64,000 nucleotides of DNA, from assembly GCA_012861695.1 (NCBI GenBank), contig JAAOOA010000026.1, forward strand, positions 7,968,661 to 8,032,660. The letters run 5' to 3'. This document shows positions 38,019 to 50,671 of this stretch, piece after piece; positions within the stretch are counted from its first letter, which is position 1; the number at the start of each line of letters is the position of its first letter. This DNA comes from Trematomus loennbergii. Taxonomy: Eukaryota > Chordata > Actinopteri > Perciformes > Nototheniidae. Both the position numbers and the translations under genes were made by a program. Under the pieces are notes generated by a model. It ran no database searches and was not told the origin of the DNA. It saw only the letters and a list, made by a program, of their open reading frames with translations.

Positions 38019-41000
38019 GTAAGACTGATCTAACATGCTGTGTCCTTTTCTGCATCCTTATCACGTATTTCTGTACAACAACTCCAGAGATGTATACATG
38101 TATTTGTTTGACTTGTCTCCCATAACTCTGAAAGTTGTTGGAGTGGAGAGTGAGACGTCAGCGCTGGGGAAACTGTCTCAACTTTTCTTTTGTTGTGTTA
38201 TTCAGTGACCCTCCTCTGAGATAAAAAAAGATGCCTCTGATAATTCACATCTCACAAACAAATGGATGCACTTTTTATCTGACAGAGGGAGAAAAGAGAT
38301 ACTTAAGTGAGATGTAGAAAATGAATATAACAAGCACGTCAGATGAAATACAAAGAGAATGAGTCTGATGTTTAGTGTATGAAACACACACATTCATGCA
38401 CATGTAAACTGTCAGAGAGTTTAGAGACACATCATCCACGAGGCAGCTCTTCACTGTGGTTCATAAATAAGTGCTATCTGGTTCACTTTTTTATTTTACA
38501 ATGTCTACAGAACTTGCTTCCCCAATCACTGATTTGATTTTAAGAGATTGTAAACTTGAATCAATCTTATCATCTAACTCTCTAAAAAAAGAATATCTGT
38601 ATTTCTGTAAATTGTATATATTTATGAAAACATGTGGACAGTTAGTTGTAGAACTAGGCCTCTCAAGCTAAAAAACTGTCGTTGATGACATTTTATCAAA
38701 TGGACTCTAAGGCTATGTTAACATGAGTAGTTACCGCTCTGTTCAGAACTATAGGTAAATGTTTTGAATTTGGGGGTTTATAATTCAACCCTGAATCAGG
38801 AGCAAGGGTTTGTCTCAGCTATTTAAAATGCAGACATTTCATTTCCAGAGGAAAAATACGTATTGATTACAGTTGGCAGATAGGGTATTCATATCAGATG
38901 AGTTCGTTTCGGAGTAAGGAATCGGTCATAGAGGCAGAAAGTTGGTTTTGCTGCAATCATTTACTGATGTCTAATGTTTGAGAAAGTAAACAGGTTCTCC
39001 AGAAGTTATAAATAATCAAATCTCTCATTAGATGCTTTGCCATCATGAAGAATCTTACGAGCATGAGCTGAGAACGGTGAAGGGATAGTTTTGCTACCAT
39101 GTTTGTTAGCATGAATTTGCTTCTCGTGGAGCTCTTGATGAAATATTTACAAGGTAGACTCTTGTGTGTCATTGATCTCTCCAGCCACTGTTCACAGTGC
39201 ACTTTAATGTGCCGGTCTCAACAGCAGAAGAAGATGAAGTGCACAAATCAAGGATGGTTTGCAGGCTAGAGTTGGCACAGGATTATGTTTTTGCCCTTCA
39301 GCTGTATCAGAATGAGAGCAAGGCTTCTTGGGGATAGCCTTCCACTTGGCAAGCTACAGCAAATGTCTATGCACGTGGAATTCAGCTCGCTCACTGGAGA
39401 GCATTATCTAGTTATTCACGACATTTCCCTTTGAGGTAGAGAAAGTCGATCCAGATGAGGCGTGTGAGCACAAGGCCATTGGTAACTGACCAAATGAGAT
39501 CTGCTTTCTTTTTTTAGCATTTACAAACAGCTGCAGCATTGTAAGAAAAATGCAGCTCTCCTACCAGTGTTCGATAGGGATAAGGGGCTGTGCAATACAT
39601 TTATATTATATGGATACCAGGACATGAGACTGGATTACTTATTAATATCGTTTTTGGGGAGTTTTATTGTGGCATAATTGGGGCACAGTGTCTCAGTCTG
39701 TATGGGACTTGGCCTTGGAACTGTAGGGTCGCCGGGTCACTGTGTGTGGGCACCTCTCAAGCTACCAGGTGTCGACTGGTAGCTTGAAAGGTGCCAGTTC
39801 ACCTCCTGGGCCCTGCTGAGGTGCCCTCGAGCAAGGCACTTAACCCCCGATACGACTGGCTGCCTCTCCACTCTGGCACCTCTCTAAATGCATGTGCACC
39901 TATATACCTGTGTGTGTGTTTGTGCTGTGTGTGTGTATAAAACAGAGTGGAAACTGAATTATCCCCAAGGGGAATCAATAACGGTTCATCTTCTTCTTCA
40001 TCTTAATTGTTAAATCTTAATAAAATATACAAAAATATTCCAGCCAATAAAAAAAAAAGTGACATTCAAATATTTGGCCTCTTTGATATAGAAATCTTGG
40101 ATGTGCTACATTTTGACACATTTTTAAAATGTGTTCATTTTATTGGAGTGGCTTGTGCAATCTAACATGAATCCCATTGTTGCAGAGCACTGCTTTTACC
40201 ACAAATGTGATGTATTATTGTCTTTTTTTTACTTTACCCTACAGTAAAGTGATGTACTTTTCAGACTGTTCTAGCGTTTCCATTATTCGTAGTCATTATA
40301 TCCCCTTTACCGATCATTATTTATCAAAAGCCTTCCAAATACTTTATGAAAGCACCAAGAGATTTGATAACAAATAGTTATATCTAGATCCCTCAGCCCT
40401 ATATTGTGATCACAGCATGTTGTAAGCAGCATCAGCGAGGACATCAGTGTTGTGTTTGTGTGACAGAGTCCTGTCTGAACTACTGCAAGACTTCACTGTG
40501 CAGATCTGATGCTCTGCTGTCCAGGGGCTGCAACCTCAAAAACTGCATCTCCCATAAGCTTCAAAGCAAGCGAGCCTCAAAGCTTACAGTCAGACGCCAA
40601 GTATCAAATGATACCAGGAGTTGTCATGCTCGAGTAAGCAGGAGGAAGGGCAACATGTGGGAGCATGGAGACGTCCAAGGTGCAGGAGAGGGGGCTGCAG
40701 TTTACCAGCGTGGAGGGCAGGGGGGGGCCTCCTCTGCGTTATCTGTCCCCTGTTGGGTCTGCTGATGTCTTTTTTAAAGCCTGATGTGCTCTGAGGCATC
40801 AGCCAAGCAAGTTGTTAAAAGTCGAAGCAATCCTTCGAATTCTACCGGGGGATGTTTACTAAGCCTGCCTCAAATTAGCGTGAGAAGCGCAACATTTTAC
40901 ATCGCCACCAATTTTTCAATTTAGCGTGGTATTTACTGAAACTACACGTGCAAATGAGACCAGCTGCAGTTTATGTCATTTGCATAAAGTGTTAAGCTCA

Positions 41001-42019
41001 ATATTCTGGCACATGTTGCATGCCTGGATAACAGAGTGCAACTAGAGTGCAAGAGTAGAACTACAGGCAAAAATCATAGGTGAGTTATGAAACATCAGCA
41101 TGGGAACAAGTAAGTTCCAATGTTTGTATCTCAATAAAACAGCGCAAAAATGTTTCACACCTGCTTTTTCTCGGATGTCACATCCAGTTTCCTCTGCTGC
41201 ATTGATCAGCCAGCAGCTTTGGCTCTAACACAAAATACAGTTTATTTTAAGTGCAAAACAGAAGTTCAGCAGCAGATATAGTGAAACCTAGAAGTCACAG
41301 CTCTGTTCTCTCTCTGCTCTACATCACTGTTTCCCCCTCAGGACCATACATTAGCACTAATTCTCCCTCCAAGCACCCAGATAAATGATTTAGTGATTTT
41401 GCAGCAGTTGCATGCTTTGTCTCCACACCAACATTAAGTCACATTATGTAACTTGCAGATTTTATAATAACTGTTGAGTTGTTTTATCATTACCCAAAAT
41501 ATCACAAATATATATACGTCCTGTATTGTCCAATCAGGTCACCGTTACACACTATAACTGTAACGCACATTACTTTTGTTTTGGCTGTGTTATCTCTGTA
41601 CACTGCACATATTCTCTGCACATATGAACTTTGGCACATTCCTTTGACAATAATCTTGCACATTCCTACAAATTAAACAGTGCTTTTAGTTCAAACACTG
41701 ATATGTCTTTCATATTTTTTTCACATTTTGATTGACCATTTGTTTAAAATTGTATTGAGGTTTCTTATAGTACTAGATTTTTATGTTTTTTGTTAAGTAC
41801 CCAAGCAAATTCATTCACTTTAAAATGTACTGAGCAATAAACCTCAATGTTTCTTCACATACCACGTGGACCAAACTGAAAATAATGAATGTCTAACAGT
41901 TAAATAGATGACATTCAAAACTGATGCAACTCTGAATGTTACATTTCCTGCCAATCAGACACTAATAAAAACGACTCCCGTTCCTTTCCTCACGGTCGTC
42001 TTTGTGTCTCCCTGCTCAG
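38019..42019. other. ttc28: ttc28 intron (4.0 kb)
   Basis: AT-rich intron with GT-AG ends and no exon. It contains the tRNA-headed SINE at 39680-39990. A stretch at about 40840-41000, with GGGGATGTTTACTAAGCCTG and TTTAGCGTGGTATTTACTGA, looks like a further old repeat but has no ends I can define. Confidence 0.8.
39680..39990 (+). mobile_element. tRNA-headed teleost SINE with internal hairpin
   Basis: It starts GTCTCAGTCTGTATGGGACT and carries GGGTCGCCGGGTCACTG. The body has GAGGTGCCCTCGAGCAAGGC and ACTTAACCCCCGAT, and the tail ends ATTATCCCCAAGGGGAATC, the order typical of a widespread fish tRNA-type SINE. The B box has decayed relative to the head at 37545. Two 20-bp arms (39749-39768 and 39776-39795) are inverted copies with one mismatch and a 7-nt loop, an odd insertion in this family's usual body. 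The tail is a TCTTCTTCTTCATCTT stretch. Confidence 0.8.
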
Positions 42020-42291
42020 ACTCCCTGGAGCCGACCTACCAGCAGCTGCAGAAGATGAAGCTGGACAAGAGCCCGTTCGTGGTGGTGTCCGTCATTGGTC
42101 AGGAGCTGCTGACGCACAGTTTCCATGGCGCCTCCGTGGTGGTGCTGGAGGCCGGGCTGAAGATCGGCACGTGCTCGCTGAAGCTGCGGGGTCTGTCTTC
42201 TCGGCCCTCAGCTCGGCATACTGGTCTCTAGGTAACGCGGAGAAGAGTGTGGCCTACATGCAGCAGGACCTGGAGGTCACCAAGACTTTAG
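42020..42291 (+). CDS. ttc28: ttc28 internal exon (SLEPTYQQLQ exon), frame-broken by one missing base
   Basis: Starts in phase 1: the G left by the previous exon plus AC gives Asp, then SLEPTYQQLQKMKLDKSP, VVVSVIGQELL and ASVVVLEAGLKIGTCSLKLR. After CTG CGG there are only two G before TCT, at about 42090-42091, where the family needs Gly-Ser-Val-Phe. One G is missing. Beyond it the other frame reads SALSSAYWSLGNAEKSVAYM and QQDLEVTKTL, so the exon body is fully conserved. As written, the frame ends at TAG near 42230. The donor is G|GTACGA. It links the N-terminal TPR unit to the long series of LGN-type TPRs. Apart from the single-base loss there is no sign of decay, so I read it as a live exon. 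Confidence 0.93.
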
Positions 42292-42371
42292 GTACGAAGA
42301 GGAGCAAGAGATACAGTGCAGAGTGAAAAGATAATGAAGAAAGGGAACTCATATTCTTTTTTTGTCCACAG
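42292..42371. other. ttc28: ttc28 short intron (80 bp)
   Basis: GTACGA donor, ATTCTTTTTTTGTCCACAG acceptor. The length is typical of minimal fish introns. Confidence 0.93.
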
Positions 42372-42501
42372 GTGACCAGTCAGGGAGTGTCGTGCTCACG
42401 GGAACCTCGGCTCTGCCCTCTTCTCCAAAGGCAGCTACAGAGAAGCGCTGGCCAATCACAGGAACCAGTTAGTGCTGGCCATGAAGCTCAAGGACAGAGA
42501 G
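42372..42501 (+). CDS. ttc28: ttc28 internal exon (GDQSGECRAHGNLG exon), frame-broken by one missing base
   Basis: The phase-1 G from the previous exon plus GT gives Gly, then DQSG. The sequence TCAGGGAGTGTCGTGC has three G where GGG GAG requires four (at 42383-42385). With that G the reading is ECRAHGNLGSALFSKGSYRE then ALANHRNQLVLAMKLKDRE, a standard 40-residue LGN-type TPR. The donor is GAG|GTACAT and the exon ends in phase 0. This is the third exon in a row with one G absent from a G-run. The conserved TPR residues (Leu-Gly, Tyr, Ala) are otherwise all present. Confidence 0.93.
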
Positions 42502-43421
42502 GTACATTTGCATACAAAAATGCTGAGTGTGCTCATGTATATTCATGATGAACCAGATTTGCAGTCTAACTCTTGGCAGTATCAGTATTTGCTTCTGGGT
42601 TTAACAAGTTAGAGATAACAATCTGATTGAAGTGCACAACACACGTTTACAGATTAAAGTTATATTTGACGGGTTTGTCAATGCATGAACTTTGTTAAAA
42701 AACAAACCAATTTATTTTCAGGCAGTATAGGTAAAACAAAAAAAGGAAAAAAATACTTATTGTGTGCCGCAAATCTCTGAATGAGAGAATCAGTTCAGGG
42801 GTAACATACGCATCCAAAGTCCCAAGCAGGGATGGGACGTTATTAATACACGTTTAATTAGGGATCTCCCAATTCAGTTTGTTCCTGCCTCAGATCCTAA
42901 TCTAAAAATACCCAGTAGTTATCACACTTTTACAGGTTTGTTTTTGCATTTTAAAATGGGATGGAATTCATGTGTTGGGTAAGACACTGGTATAATATAA
43001 TAAGATCAATATGAGTTCATCTTGAAAATAGTTAGTGCAAAACAGTCCAAAACGTGTCAGTTTTTTGCAGAGCTGCAACTAAAAGCAGTATAAAGGTGTG
43101 GTAAAGTGTTGATACTGTATAGTCTTGATTGTTTTTCTTAGAAATCTCTCTCCATCCTGCTATGTTTATTTAAGGTACCATACTGATTATTCAACATAAG
43201 CCTATACTGTAGATTAATATGACAACGTCACCTGTCTCGGGCCGCAGCTACACTCCCCTGTTTCCTTCTGAAACACTTTGGACAGTTGTGAGAAGTGAAC
43301 TTAATTAGACTGCTGTTTCAGGTTAGACTTTGGCCCCTACATGTCTCAAAACACAAAGTGAAGCTGTCAGGTTGTTTGTGTTCATTTACCTTCGTCAATC
43401 TAACCACACAAACAGTATTTC

Positions 43422-43436
43422 GTGTGTGTGTGTGGT

Positions 43437-43511
<75 letters not shown>

Positions 43512-43513
43512 TG

Positions 43514-43547
<34 letters not shown>

Positions 43548-43550
43548 TGT

Positions 43551-43598
<48 letters not shown>

Positions 43599-43618
43599 TG
43601 GTGTGTGTGTGTGTGTGT

Positions 43619-43710
<92 letters not shown>
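43422..43710 (+). repeat. (GT)n microsatellite, interrupted
   Basis: About 290 bp with GG, TT and GGTGG breaks and the shared motif GGTGTGTGTGTTG at 43504. Confidence 0.97.
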
Positions 43711-43711
<1 letters not shown>

Positions 43712-44607
43712 CTAATCAATAGGTTTGATGTTAGCTATTCCTCAATCGTGTTTGTGTACTCTTCTGTGTGTGCCGATGGTTACAGAGTTTTCGTTTGTAC
43801 ATAAGTATTTGTGACTGCTGCTGTGTACCAGAATATGTTGATTATTTAGATATCATTTTGACGTTGTTGCTTCACGTTTTGCAAGGTTTTGTTTGTTGAT
43901 TACATATGATCAACACCCCCTGAAATACAATATTATTTTCCTTTTTCTGTGAGGTTTGAGTGAGGTGGGGTTATATTTTATATATGTAATCTTATATACT
44001 AAATACAAATATATATTATATTGCATTTATCCCATTATCTGCAAACCATATAACGATGCCTTAACAGAATACTTAAACATTAAAATGACCAATTGAATCA
44101 TCAGTTACTTACAGTGTTAATTCTTAAAGAAAAAAACATATTAAAAAAACAAAAAGGTTATATTTTTGGTTAAATTCACAATTGTCATAATATTAATACA
44201 TTAATAAATATATGAAACAATAATACAAAAATAATGACCAAAATAAGAACACCCACTTTTTAGCTTTGTAACTCACTCTAAACGATGTGGTTGTACTTGT
44301 CATAACGTTTTGTGACATACAGTAGATGGCTTAAAGTATACCTTAAGTTTCTTCCTCCTTCTTGAGGCCCTTCATATCACAACAGTTCTTCTCAAACATA
44401 TAAAATCACTCTAATATCTTTATGATTAATATTGTTATTGCAGTCTGAAAGGACCAAACAGTTGGACTGATTATTATTACTACGATACTGTATATCTTCT
44501 TCTGTTAACTCAATAAGATGTGTCTAATGTACAACTTTATTATAACTGTGAAAGTCCACTATGTTTGGCTCCACTGGACCATCACACTCCAGAGGCTTGA
44601 TACTACT

Positions 44608-44749
<142 letters not shown>

Positions 44750-46320
44750 TAGCATGTGATTGCATCCTGGATGTGGAGAGGTGGATTGAACACCTGTCAG
44801 TAAGACGAATGAGGGCTTTAGTAAGTTTGTTTTAATGAAAGCAAAGCTTGTGTTTCTGAGCAGCTTCCACTTCTATCACATTAGTTTTGTCATTAATCTC
44901 AGTATCAGTATTAGTATTGAAACCAGACAGTGTGTTTGTTGTGTGCTGGAGTGGTGTGTCTGTGTTGTTGACAGACGGATTATTGAGCCTCTCCTCCACA
45001 GGTGCACAGCCTGAGGCGGCTGAAACATGGCCATCAACAGAAATCCATATCTCCCACTGTGTGTTTGCTTTGCTGCCGTACATGTGTTTATTTGAGTGTT
45101 TCCAGACAGCATGCCTCCAAACAAAGACGCCACATGCGGAGCGCTGATGTTAAACCCACAGGGGTGGACACACAAAAACAAGCAACACCTTTATAATATT
45201 GTATAAATCAGTCCAGTTCACCTGCTCTGAACTTAAAACACTCAGTTGACAGAAAATGAATAGGAAACATTGATGGTAATCAATTCATCATTTGAGTCTG
45301 AGAATTTGTCAATCCTCATCAAATCAAATAACAAATTACATTTCTATGATGTTTTTTGGCTGTGTGTCGAACATAACCATTGAAGTAGCATCTCAGACCC
45401 CAACACAAGTGATGAAGTGCTTTTCTTAACCCTACTGAAGAAAAGTGTATCTATTGGTTTCTCTCCTATTTGTAAAATAATTGCCACCTTTATCAAGTTT
45501 ATTATGTAAAAGATTAGTCAAAGATAAGTTGATTTGTCTATATAGAAGTTTCTGAGATTGCATAATAATAAAAGGTGTAGTTTCATTGTGAATTGTTCGA
45601 CATTTGGGCTATCTCACCACTTTTGGCACCCCTCACTAGTTACTAACTGAACTAAAGACAACAACTTGTTGTAGGCAGAACTAGAGAATCATAATTACTG
45701 CGGTGGCACCTCACGTATATAACTGTAATGTTTGCAAAATATTTCACTTTTGAAATGGTAGACAGCTAGATGTATTTTCAGGGATGGACTGTATGAGCTT
45801 CTCCTACAACAAACTTTGAAGGACATACAATCCTCTGGTATTTGAAATGTTGCTAAAATTCAATAAATTGTACAATTTTGATTTCTAAGTTTTCTATACA
45901 ACAATATAAGTGGTCCCCTACCTGGGGCTGGTGGTGGGGCTATAGCCCACATGTATTGCAATAGCTTTTTATTCTCTTATCTTTCTTGGCCAACATTACA
46001 TTTTCTATTAAAGTCCATTTCAGAATGATGGATTGTGAATTTGTTTTGATAACAATGCAGTAAAGTTTGACGATGTTCACTCACTAACATGCCAGCACTT
46101 CAGAAGCTCTTCCCAGACTTCCCTCTCCATCTTTCTGTCCTTTCTCACGCTGTGTGTTCTGACTCAGACTTTTGGTCTCTGAGTCGAACCAACATGAACC
46201 AGGTTAACTCAGAACTGCCATTTCCCTCAGAAGCAGCAGGAGAACTCATTTCTTTCTTTATCCCATGCTGAGGGTGAAAAGCCTATATTTTTTTGGGTGA
46301 TTGAGCATCGCTTTAGCAAA

Positions 46321-46337
46321 CCCCCCCCCCCCCCCCC
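46321..46337 (+). repeat. Poly-C run
   Basis: C-run of about 17 following AGCAAA, inside intron. Confidence 0.9.
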
Positions 46338-47100
46338 ATGACTCCCGGCCAGTTTATCGAGCTCAGCAGCAGGCAGAGGATGCACTAATCTTCCTCTCTC
46401 TCCTCTCTTTATTTAGAGTTACAGATCTGCCTCTTTTGAACTCACAGGGTTTTTCTCTTTTTTCCCACGCAGACCCTCCTAATGAGATCTCCCTGCAACA
46501 TTATATAAAAGATCTAATAATGACAGGTTGCATATTATCTTAGATTTTCTTACTGTGCGAAATGACAAGGGTTGTCAGTTTCTCCATCTTTTCCTTATAA
46601 AAATAGACATAAGCAGTACGGGTTCGCAGGCCCAGACACAACATGATTGGATTTCTTTGAGTTGTTTCTCGTGCAGGGGAAACATTGTGTCCTTGAGGGA
46701 AATCAAACACTTGTCTGGCCGGTTGACTGTACACACAGAGGCCTTCTCGTCATTTATTAAATCTCCTCTCCTGCCTGGGAGATGTGTCAACTGGATTTTA
46801 TGTGTTTACGCTCATCACTTTGCTGGGAATTGGGATTCCCTTTGGTGTGTGCTGTCCTTTTCACAGCTACACACTCAGACACAGAAATGAAAAGAGCAGT
46901 TTTCCCTGATTTTAATTAGAAGGTAAATTCCACCAAAAGGTCAGTATGGCTGTTTTCATTTCTTAGCATTCATTAAGGCTTCTATTTAAAGGAATGTGGT
47001 GTTGATGTGTGTCGCTTTTATTCATGATCAAGTAATCTGTGGGATCAGTTTCTCTCCTGGTAGAGTAAAATGTGTTTAAAGTGGCCCTTTTATGCTCATT

Positions 47101-47770
47101 AGGCGCTTTCACACCGGAGTACTTTTCCTAGTATAGTTCCGATATAGTTCCGAAAATGTGCGTTCACACCAAAAAAATCCAGAACTAGAAATTAGTTCAT
47201 CAGAACCTTTTCACCCCTTTTTCCGTCCCTGCTAGAGAGCAGGGACTTTCATGGGAGAAAAAGGTTCCCATTTCTGATTGGCTGGGCGGATTGCAAACCA
47301 CGCCCCGTAAAACTCCCAAAAAGTGTTGTGAAGCCGCCATTTTATTATCCTCGCATTATTAGCATTCGCCCAGCGCACAAACGGAGAGCGACTAACTTAT
47401 GGCAACACAAAAGAAAACATGGGAGTGGTGGAGATGAGGAGGTGTCGGCGTTCTGGCGATCTACTCGGAAGGCTTCAGTAGAAGCTGCTGGGAGTCCCAG
47501 CAGCTTCTACTGAAGCCAGTCCCCAACTCCGGGGACTTCCGGCCGGGGACTCCGGGTGGCAGTATACGCCGTGAAGTTGTTTGCGGCCTGCCAGTAAACC
47601 CAAAGCAGAAGAAGAAGAAGTGACGTCAGCGGCTTCATTTGCCTAATCCTCCCTCAGGGACTTATTCCGGTGTGAACGCGATCTGTACTTAGTTCATCAG
47701 AACTAAAGAATTCTGATGAACTAAGTTCTGATGAACTAAGTACGGCAAAGTACTTGGTGTGAAAGCGCCT
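47101..47770. mobile_element. 670-bp MITE nested in copy C (3-bp ATT duplication)
   Basis: Inverted termini AGGCGCTTTCACACC and GGTGTGAAAGCGCCT are flanked by ATT (47098-47100, 47771-47773). Comparison with copy B shows only one ATT there, so the duplication is real. A 3-bp duplication suggests PIF/Harbinger or a CMC-type element. A fragment around 47400-47470, ATGGCAACACAAAAGAAAAC then TGGAGTGGTGGAGATGAGGA, reads like the start of a Myb/SANT-type protein (MATQKKTW, DEEVSAF), broken by indels. That would fit PIF/Harbinger, which carry such an accessory gene. A 23-bp inverted repeat with a 1-nt loop is inside (47471-47517). Confidence 0.8.
47471..47517. repeat. 47-bp near-perfect hairpin
   Basis: Arms 47471-47493 (starting GGCTTCAGTAGAAGC) and 47495-47517 (ending TTCTACTGAAGCC) are exact reverse complements around a single G. 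Confidence 0.95.
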
Positions 47771-49658
47771 ATTGTCAGGTACATCATTGTATTTTGATCC
47801 TCTACTGTGACATGTTTCCATGCTTTAATGTTCAAAAAGCTCTTTATTGTTCTCAGCACCTCTTTTCACCCTCTGTCTGAAACCAGAGCCCAGTCTGCTC
47901 TGATTGGTCAGCTGGCTGGATTTGTTTTGATTGGTCAACCGCTTAGAGATGACCCGCCCCTTAGCCTATCATGTACAATGTGTTTGAGCGCTAGCCAATA
48001 GAATGGCGTGTTTTACATAGTGATGGCACTATGTTCTGGAAGTAAATAATTATATTATTAATAGAAATGTAAACATATATTTAAACATCTAATATATTTG
48101 ATCCAATTTCTTAAGAATTTAGACCCATTTCCAACTCCAGTGCTTAACACTTGGAAACAGCGTTAATATATCTACCGATTTTCTTTTTGTTTATCCTCCC
48201 AAAGTAGAAGAACACTTGTCTGACTCGTAAAGAAAGACAGGATTGGGATATAAATGAGTTCTGAACATGCAAATAACTCCCCTTTAATAATTCATACTTC
48301 ATCTCCTCCTCTCGCTCACCTTCTTTAAACTTGCAAACATTTCATTATAGTCTCTGACTTATTCTCCGCTGTCCCTCTCTCTGTGCTTTGAAAGGTCAAA
48401 GTCATTTTTATTTATTTTTGATTGTGAGTCTGTGTGACTGCTGCTTGTGTTCAGACGGCCTCTAACGTCATTATTGTCACTGTAATTGCATCAAAGAGAT
48501 CATTCTTAGAGTCTATAGCTCCTCTGGACAGCGTCTTTTTATAATTACATCACACTGTGTGTTCACAGATATAAGCTGCGTTCAGTACATTCATTATCAC
48601 AAGTGAGCATGTTTCCTGTGAAGGCTGGAGGTGTTTGTAGGGTGCTGCATAATATAATGTGCTATAATAATATCACAGGAGCCATTCTGCATGATGATTA
48701 CTTTGACTTTTGTTACTTAAAGTACATTTTTATGATTAAGTCTGTATCTTTTCATTAGTGACCATTCAAATTTGGGATTTCTACTTGTATTTGAGTATTT
48801 TTTTACTTGGAGTCATTACTAGAAAAGGATCTGAGTATTTCTACCTCAGCTTTATTTACAATATATTTATTAAAAATAAAATGTTGCATTATTCTGCAGG
48901 TTGTGCACAGTGAGTAGTGGAGAGGCTACATGCTGCACCATGAGGCTGCACAGCAGGGCTATGGGCGTACAGCTAACATCAGCATGCTAAAATGCTTACA
49001 GTGATATTACTTACATGCTGATATTAATTGGGTGCAGGGGTGATTTTGAGTGGAAGAAATGTATGGAGCAACAACTACCTTGGAAAAGATGCAAAACATG
49101 AAATTGAACCAATTTTACATTTTGAAAGAATGTGCTATTTCACATTTCTCACAGAGCTGAACACAAATGATAATCTGACCGACTAATACCTGTTTTCCTC
49201 AACTTGCTGTTGAGGTTTTGTATGGGTGTCTATTTTAGTTCTTATCTTATCAATTTAACAGCGGTGTTAATCCTACAAAGAAAATGCTTGATGGTAACAC
49301 TGAGGCATCTTCATTCTGCAGCAGAGCTCTGCAAAAATAGAAATGTTTATGCATACAATTAATTATAAAATAAAGTGTTTATTAATGTGTTTGTGTATTC
49401 ACGTATAGACACAACAGACAGTGATACATGTTTCAATTCAAGCTGTGGTGCTCTTTTCTTAATTTTCCCGGTTAATTTGAAACAGACTTTCTCATTGCTG
49501 ACAAATATTTCCCATGACTCCTCTGATCAATACCAATAACCTTTAGATTAGTTTGCAAGTGAGTAGGCAGGTTTCAAATTACCAAAGCAAGAGGAGGAAT
49601 GCAGCTACCGTTTGTTATTTCTCTCATTAGAGAAACAGACAAGGGTGTGTACAACTCA

Positions 49659-49661
<3 letters not shown>

Positions 49662-49720
<59 letters not shown>

Positions 49721-49727
49721 TGTGTGT

Positions 49728-49825
<98 letters not shown>

Positions 49826-49832
49826 TGTTGGT

Positions 49833-49885
<53 letters not shown>

Positions 49886-49893
49886 GCGTGTGT
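49662..49893 (+). repeat. (GT)n microsatellite, interrupted
   Basis: About 230 bp with GG breaks near 49712, 49728 and 49780, a GGTGTTGGTGG break near 49825 and CG steps at the right end. Confidence 0.97.
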
Positions 49894-50204
49894 TCATGGC
49901 CTTGTTTTTATGAAGGCAACACAGTGTGATCTTTAACTGAAACGCTCTTTGTGATTTGCATAGAATCATGCCTGAAGAGGTCCCTGTAATTAGCAGGAAG
50001 AGTGCAGCTAGAAATCATTAGTGCTGTAAAAGTGTCTTATGTGCGAAACTAAAACAGAGTTATAACAGACCTGAGTGGTGAGACTCTCACAGCACGGTAT
50101 AATAGGATGTGAAAGATTAGATTTCCCTCCTGTAGACTCCAATAACATTTCCATTTGGGATGTGGGAGGGTGACGTCCCTTTTACTTTCTCTCTTAGTGT
50201 CCAG

Positions 50205-50671
50205 CAGGGGTGGAAGAAGTGTTAGATCCTTTACTTTAGCTACATTATTAATACCACACTGTGAAAAGGTTCTACACCAAGTAAAAATCCTGCATTCAAA
50301 CCCTTACTTAACAAAAAACTACAATAAAATGAAACACTGTTTAGTGGCAATGTTTTTCTTTACAAATGATGTGTTGGATTAATATGACTACTGTATTAAT
50401 ATGTGTGTTGCATTTTACTGCTGTAAGTGTTGACAGTTATGATAATTCTTTAAATACCCTTGGTTAGTTAAATCGACAGCAATGCATGATATTCTATACT
50501 ATCATCATATGTTGTAATGCTGTCAAATAAATATAGTGGAGTAAAAAAATCACAAACCTGTAGCGCAGTCGAATTATAAGGGCGCACAATATATAAAGTC
50601 AAGTACAAATATGGTGTAACTCAATTAAATACTTATGTTCAGTCACTAAATGTACTTAGTTAACACCACAG
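50205..50671 (+). mobile_element. hAT-type MITE (AAGTACT-rich family), worn copy
   Basis: It begins CAGGGGTGGAAGAAGTGTTA and GATCCTTTACTTTAGC and ends AAATGTACTTAGTTAACACC followed by ACAG, matching the ends of the family seen at 12180 and 52590. The target-site duplication is no longer recognisable. Confidence 0.65.

Larger units (their letters stand above)
47080..48000 (-). mobile_element. T2/Kolobok-like MITE, copy C, split by a later insertion
   Basis: The left edge TTTAAAGTGGCCCTTTTATGCT (TTAA at 47076-47079) matches copy B's terminus. After 670 bp of foreign sequence the body resumes at 47771 with TCTACTGTGACATG, CATGCTTTAATGTTC, AAAAAGCTC, CTCTGATTGGTCAGCTGGCT and GATTGGTCAACCGCTTAG, the reverse complement of copy B in order. 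The far end, near 48000, has drifted. Confidence 0.75.
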
